Shown: positions 6,832 to 9,378 of the stretch, one piece after another
Layout: the number at the start of each line of letters is the position of its first letter
Position numbering within the stretch: the first letter of the stretch is position 1
Origin: Nitrososphaeraceae archaeon
Lineage (GTDB): Archaea; Thermoproteota; Nitrososphaeria; Nitrososphaerales; Nitrososphaeraceae
Assembly: GCA_025936955.1 (NCBI GenBank)
Contig: JAICSL010000042.1
Coordinates: 1-9,378, forward strand
Direction: 5' to 3'
Length of the DNA stretch: 9,378 nucleotides
Notes under the pieces: generated by a model
Told to the model about the DNA's origin: nothing
Database searches by the model: none
Seen by the model: the letters and a program-made list of their open reading frames with translations, nothing else
Position numbers and translations under genes: made by a program

Positions 6832-6861
6832 TTCATGGAATCAAAAATTCTTGATTTCTTC

Positions 6862-7344
6862 CTAATTATTGTTCAACAAATTTCCAGAAGCATCAATCTC
6901 ACCTGCTCGTACTCTTGTCGACGATATTGGTTTACCATCTTCAGATTTTAAGATTTCAACAACCACTATGGCAAGTTGCTTTAGACCCAATTTAAGACGA
7001 ATTTGGTTAATTTCTTGCCCTATTTTTGCTGTTTCTGTGCTTGTTACCAGTGCTTCTACTTCGCCATATATAACTGTGGGTCCGTACTTTGTATCAAGCT
7101 GTACAATATCGAAAGCAGCGTCACTACCAAACACTTCTTTTATCGTTTTCTTGATGTTAGAAACTCTTTCTTCATACCTGTGACCGATTTTGTTTTTTCC
7201 TTTCATCCTTTTTACGAAACTATCGCTTGTTATCCCTATGATTGTCCTCTTGCTGATCTGGAAAGCTTTGGAAAGCAAGGATATATGACCTACGTGTATT
7301 ACGTCAAATGTTCCACCAGTTGCAACTAAATTAAATGTGCTCAT
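6862..7344 (-). CDS. coaD: Phosphopantetheine adenylyltransferase, archaeal type
   Basis: Transfers AMP from ATP to 4'-phosphopantetheine to give dephospho-CoA, the penultimate step of coenzyme A synthesis, in the cytoplasm. The 160-residue protein has the archaeal family's N-terminal VATGGTFDVIHVGH (7-20) with the nucleotidyltransferase HxGH motif at 17-20, a basic segment VKRMKGKNKIGHRYEER (44-60), and the C-terminal ISSTRVRAGEID (140-151), which is the ATP-binding ISSTxxR signature. Length agrees with the archaeal enzyme (COG1019 type), which differs from bacterial CoaD. The ATG at 7342-7344 begins directly before the conserved strand. No Shine-Dalgarno is visible. The protein ends in an Asn-rich tail. 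Confidence 0.95.
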   Translation of the reverse strand: MSTFNLVATGGTFDVIHVGHISLLSKAFQISKRTIIGITSDSFVKRMKGKNKIGHRYEERVSNIKKTIKEVFGSDAAFDIVQLDTKYGPTVIYGEVEALVTSTETAKIGQEINQIRLKLGLKQLAIVVVEILKSEDGKPISSTRVRAGEIDASGNLLNNN

Positions 7345-7380
7345 ACTAAATCTGAGATTTATTTTGTATTATTATTTTTA

Positions 7381-7388
7381 CTATAATT
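7381..7388 (-). promoter_or_regulatory. Possible TATA box for coaD
   Basis: The minus strand reads AATTATAG, centred about 40 nt before the coaD ATG. A transcript start near 7358 would leave a 14-nt leader. The region is AT-rich, so confidence is modest. Confidence 0.3.
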
Positions 7389-7482
7389 CGCTAGGTAATA
7401 AACATATATCTCAAAAGAGATCCTCAATCAGATTATTGTCAGATGTTATAATATTTTCTCGAATTATTGAACGTTTCTTTAC

Positions 7483-7589
7483 TTAATACTCTTCAGCAAA
7501 TACCTCTGGTTTGTCTGGCACTCTTAATTTGCGAAGTAAAAAGATGTAACCATCGCCGGTAAGCTTTTATTCTCAATGCTCAATGGCAT
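7483..7589 (-). pseudogene. Micro-gene of about 35 codons with an apparent one-base frameshift
   Basis: On the minus strand an ATG at 7587-7589 preceded by a strong Shine-Dalgarno opens MPLSIENK. In that frame translation ends after 21 residues. Within the AATAAAAGC tract a second frame takes over and reads KLTGDGYIFLLRKLRVPD, then KPEVFAEEY and TAA at 7483-7485. The second frame has protein-like composition but no start of its own and begins straight after a TAA. One extra A in the AAAA run would join the two into a single 35-residue protein. This suggests a real small gene broken by an indel, by a base-calling error in a homopolymer, or read by frameshifting. I do not recognise the product. 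A TATA box at 7674-7685 could drive it. It lies between topA and coaD on their strand. Confidence 0.45.
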
Positions 7590-7590
7590 T

Positions 7591-7600
7591 CTCCTCACCT
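7591..7600 (-). promoter_or_regulatory. Strong Shine-Dalgarno for the micro-gene
   Basis: The minus strand reads AGGTGAGGAG, then one base, then ATG. AGGTGA is a full match to the anti-Shine-Dalgarno core and sits 5 nt from the ATG. It is the best ribosome site in the window, which is the main reason to take the short frame seriously. Confidence 0.5.
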
Positions 7601-7673
7601 TATTGATAAATAGGTCTTCACTAATATTTCTCCTGCTGTGATTCTTTAAAATTATGATTCGACTTTTATTTGA

Positions 7674-7685
7674 AATATATTATAT
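7674..7685 (-). promoter_or_regulatory. TATA box in the topA-coaD gap
   Basis: The minus strand reads GATATAATATAT around here, about 90 nt before the micro-gene ATG, predicting a transcript start near 7654 and a leader of about 65 nt. The remainder of the gap up to 7859 is AT-rich and I see no other supported gene, tRNA or repeat in it. Confidence 0.3.
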
Positions 7686-7859
7686 CCACTTAGAGATTTT
7701 AGAGAATAACCTTAGTATGAATCATTTGATAATTATCTAATCTGTGCGACCTTTCTTGTGGCATATCTAAATTGTTTTGATATACTTTTTACAAAGAAGG
7801 TGTATACTATATAATTTGCTCACTTTTCCTATTTAGTATGCAGGTTTAGTTGATTACAA

Positions 7860-9378
7860 CTAAAGTTTCTTATATTGACCTTTTGATGGACAGCGAAAGT
7901 TGATACATAGTCTCCGGTTGTGTTTTGTTTGACCAGAGAGCGGCACTTGTACCATAGGCCACAGGCATACTGCGCACTTCTTACCTTTAATCATTATCGA
8001 TCCTTTCAATGGTAATGAAGTTGTTGCATTGCAATTCCCTGGTCGATAATTAGAACATCCAACAAACCTCTTGCCGTTAATTGTTGATCGAACAATTATC
8101 AAGTCTCCTATGCCACAGAGAGGACAGCGCCCCAGCGTCCCTTGTTGCTGTGTCTTGGTTGTTTTGAATGCCTTTATCAATTGTGTCCCTATCTCAAATT
8201 CGTTTGCCTTAAAAGGAACAATTGCTTGCTTTAATTTATCTATTGCATGTTTTATCAAAACCGAGCATTTAGATTTTCCTATTTCAATTTGTCCAAGTTC
8301 TTCTTCCATGGAAGTAGTAAGAGAAGTACTTATTAGATCGGGAATATATTTGCGCATTGTTTGGATTACTTGAGAACCGATCACCGTAGCCTCAATCCCT
8401 GTTCCTTCATTTAATCCATTATTCTGTTTCGGGGTAGTATCACTGATATAATTTCTTTTCATGAGAATAGCAATTATATCTGATCTCGTTGTTTTAGTAC
8501 CAATTTTTTCTTTTTCCATTTCTTCTAACAGAGTGGCCTGGTTAAATCTTTTGGGAGGCTGAGTAAACCTATGTATCTTGCTTATACGAATATTTTTCAA
8601 CACGTCTCCAGCTTTCATGTCTAGTAACTGAGTTTTAAATCCTAGTTCCGTTGAGTGTATGTGAGGTTTGTAGAAATATATCCATCCTTCATAGGTGATC
8701 TTCCTTGCATGGACTTTAAAAAGATGCATATCATTTACCCTTATCGTGGTTGTTGTTCGTGAACTTATTGCAGGTCTGCCAAAGGTTGCCAAAAACCTCC
8801 TGATTATCAAATCGAATAACTTGAACATACTGGGATCAAGCTTAACCTTAGGTTTCTCTCCAGTAGGGTAAATTGCAGGATGAGCTGGATCAGTCTTGGT
8901 TCCTTCATATGGAAACAATTTACTTTTTGACAATAGGTCTATGACCAGCCTTCTATACGGATTACCGCTGATACCAACAGCGGTTTTAGTCTTGGTATTA
9001 TTCCCAAAACTGACTTCTGCAATACCTGATAGTACCTTCCTATAATTTATTGTTAGAGGAAGCTTTTGGCTGGAGGTCCGGGGATAAGAGATTAGCGCAT
9101 TTAAGTATAGTTTTTCTGCAAGTGTTAATGTATACGTAGGTGCAAACTTGAATTCTATAAAAGCTTCTTTCTGTAGATCACCTATGTTAAATGGGTATGG
9201 TGGCAATATTGACATACTTTCATTTTTTACTTCAATAATATGGCCATCCTTATCTTTACACGCATTAACTATTGAGATGGCTTCCGATAACGACATTATT
9301 TTTTGCTTATTATAATATGCATTTATTATGTGCCCGCTTTTTTCAAAATCTCCGTAAATACTCCAGTACGGCACTGGA
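7860..9378 (-). CDS. topA: DNA topoisomerase I (type IA), C-terminal part, cut by the window edge
   Basis: Type IA topoisomerase that relaxes negative supercoils by cutting one strand and holding it through a tyrosine. The frame is open to the right edge, where it reads P-V-P-Y-W, an internal family motif, so the GTG at 9372-9374 is not the start and the TOPRIM domain lies outside. Numbering from that GTG, the active-site block is LISYPRTSS with the catalytic tyrosine at 97, followed by DPAHPAIYPTG (162-172), the FNQATLLEEMEKEKIGTKTTRSDII segment (277-301) and two C-terminal zinc ribbons: Cys 417, 420, 440, 448 and Cys 467, 470, 490, 495. The SYPRTSSQ form and the ribbons fit the archaeal TopA subfamily. 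Codons look undisturbed through to the stop at 7860-7862. Confidence 0.95.
   Translation of the reverse strand, partial: PVPYWSIYGDFEKSGHIINAYYNKQKIMSLSEAISIVNACKDKDGHIIEVKNESMSILPPYPFNIGDLQKEAFIEFKFAPTYTLTLAEKLYLNALISYPRTSSQKLPLTINYRKVLSGIAEVSFGNNTKTKTAVGISGNPYRRLVIDLLSKSKLFPYEGTKTDPAHPAIYPTGEKPKVKLDPSMFKLFDLIIRRFLATFGRPAISSRTTTTIRVNDMHLFKVHARKITYEGWIYFYKPHIHSTELGFKTQLLDMKAGDVLKNIRISKIHRFTQPPKRFNQATLLEEMEKEKIGTKTTRSDIIAILMKRNYISDTTPKQNNGLNEGTGIEATVIGSQVIQTMRKYIPDLISTSLTTSMEEELGQIEIGKSKCSVLIKHAIDKLKQAIVPFKANEFEIGTQLIKAFKTTKTQQQGTLGRCPLCGIGDLIIVRSTINGKRFVGCSNYRPGNCNATTSLPLKGSIMIKGKKCAVCLWPMVQVPLSGQTKHNRRLCINFRCPSKGQYKKL

Noticed and set aside
6869..7329. Two plus-strand frames of about 100 codons opposite coaD
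   Set aside because: coaD is certain from its motifs; the opposite frames show no motif, promoter or ribosome site.
7697..7766. 21-codon minus-strand frame (MPQERSHRLDN...) in the topA-coaD gap
   Set aside because: It has an ATG but no Shine-Dalgarno and no recognisable sequence; frames this short occur by chance.
7345..7859. tRNA, CRISPR or insertion-sequence remnant in the long gap
   Set aside because: No cloverleaf, no spaced repeats and no terminal inverted repeats with target duplications could be found by eye.
8071..8373. 100-codon plus-strand frame opposite topA
   Set aside because: It is antisense to the zinc-ribbon region of topA and has no independent support.

Overview
The window reads as chromosomal core DNA of a low-GC ammonia-oxidising archaeon of the Nitrososphaeria (Thaumarchaeota), perhaps near Nitrosocosmicus. 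This rests on archaeal-type PheS, PheT, TrpRS and CoaD, an archaeal TopA with C-terminal zinc ribbons, archaeal TATA boxes about 26 nt before predicted transcript starts, and a secreted Asn/Ser/Thr-rich protein typical of that group. The lineage is an inference; no rRNA is present.

Layout. The left edge holds the 5' part of a minus-strand gene (1-266), possibly nucleotidyltransferase-like. Next on the minus strand is a secreted protein of unknown function (460-1212), apparently read from a leaderless transcript. A 270-bp gap follows, with an unusually GC-rich, hairpin-bearing island. Then come pheT (1487-3145) and pheS (3133-4674), overlapping by 13 nt and transcribed leftward. Divergent from them, trpS (4755-5948) runs right and overlaps a small unknown gene (5938-6243). 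The two directions share a 56-80 bp promoter region centred on a perfect 14-bp TTTAAA-type palindrome. After a T-rich convergent gap come a minus-strand unknown gene (6445-6798) and coaD (6862-7344). A 515-bp gap contains what looks like a frameshifted micro-gene of about 35 codons with a strong Shine-Dalgarno. The right edge is the C-terminal two thirds of DNA topoisomerase I (7860-9378), truncated by the window.

How the genes work together. pheS and pheT encode the two subunits of phenylalanyl-tRNA synthetase, and trpS charges tryptophan tRNA, so the centre is a divergent aminoacylation cluster. coaD makes dephospho-CoA. topA controls DNA topology.

The most notable observation is a TAA stop in frame inside pheT, after codon 75. 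The frame continues at the expected family length and with conserved residues on both sides, including codons between the stop and the first possible restart. Together with the frameshifted micro-gene, this points to base-calling errors, recent decay, or real recoding or splitting of an essential gene. I found no CRISPR array, tRNA, rRNA, insertion sequence or defence system.
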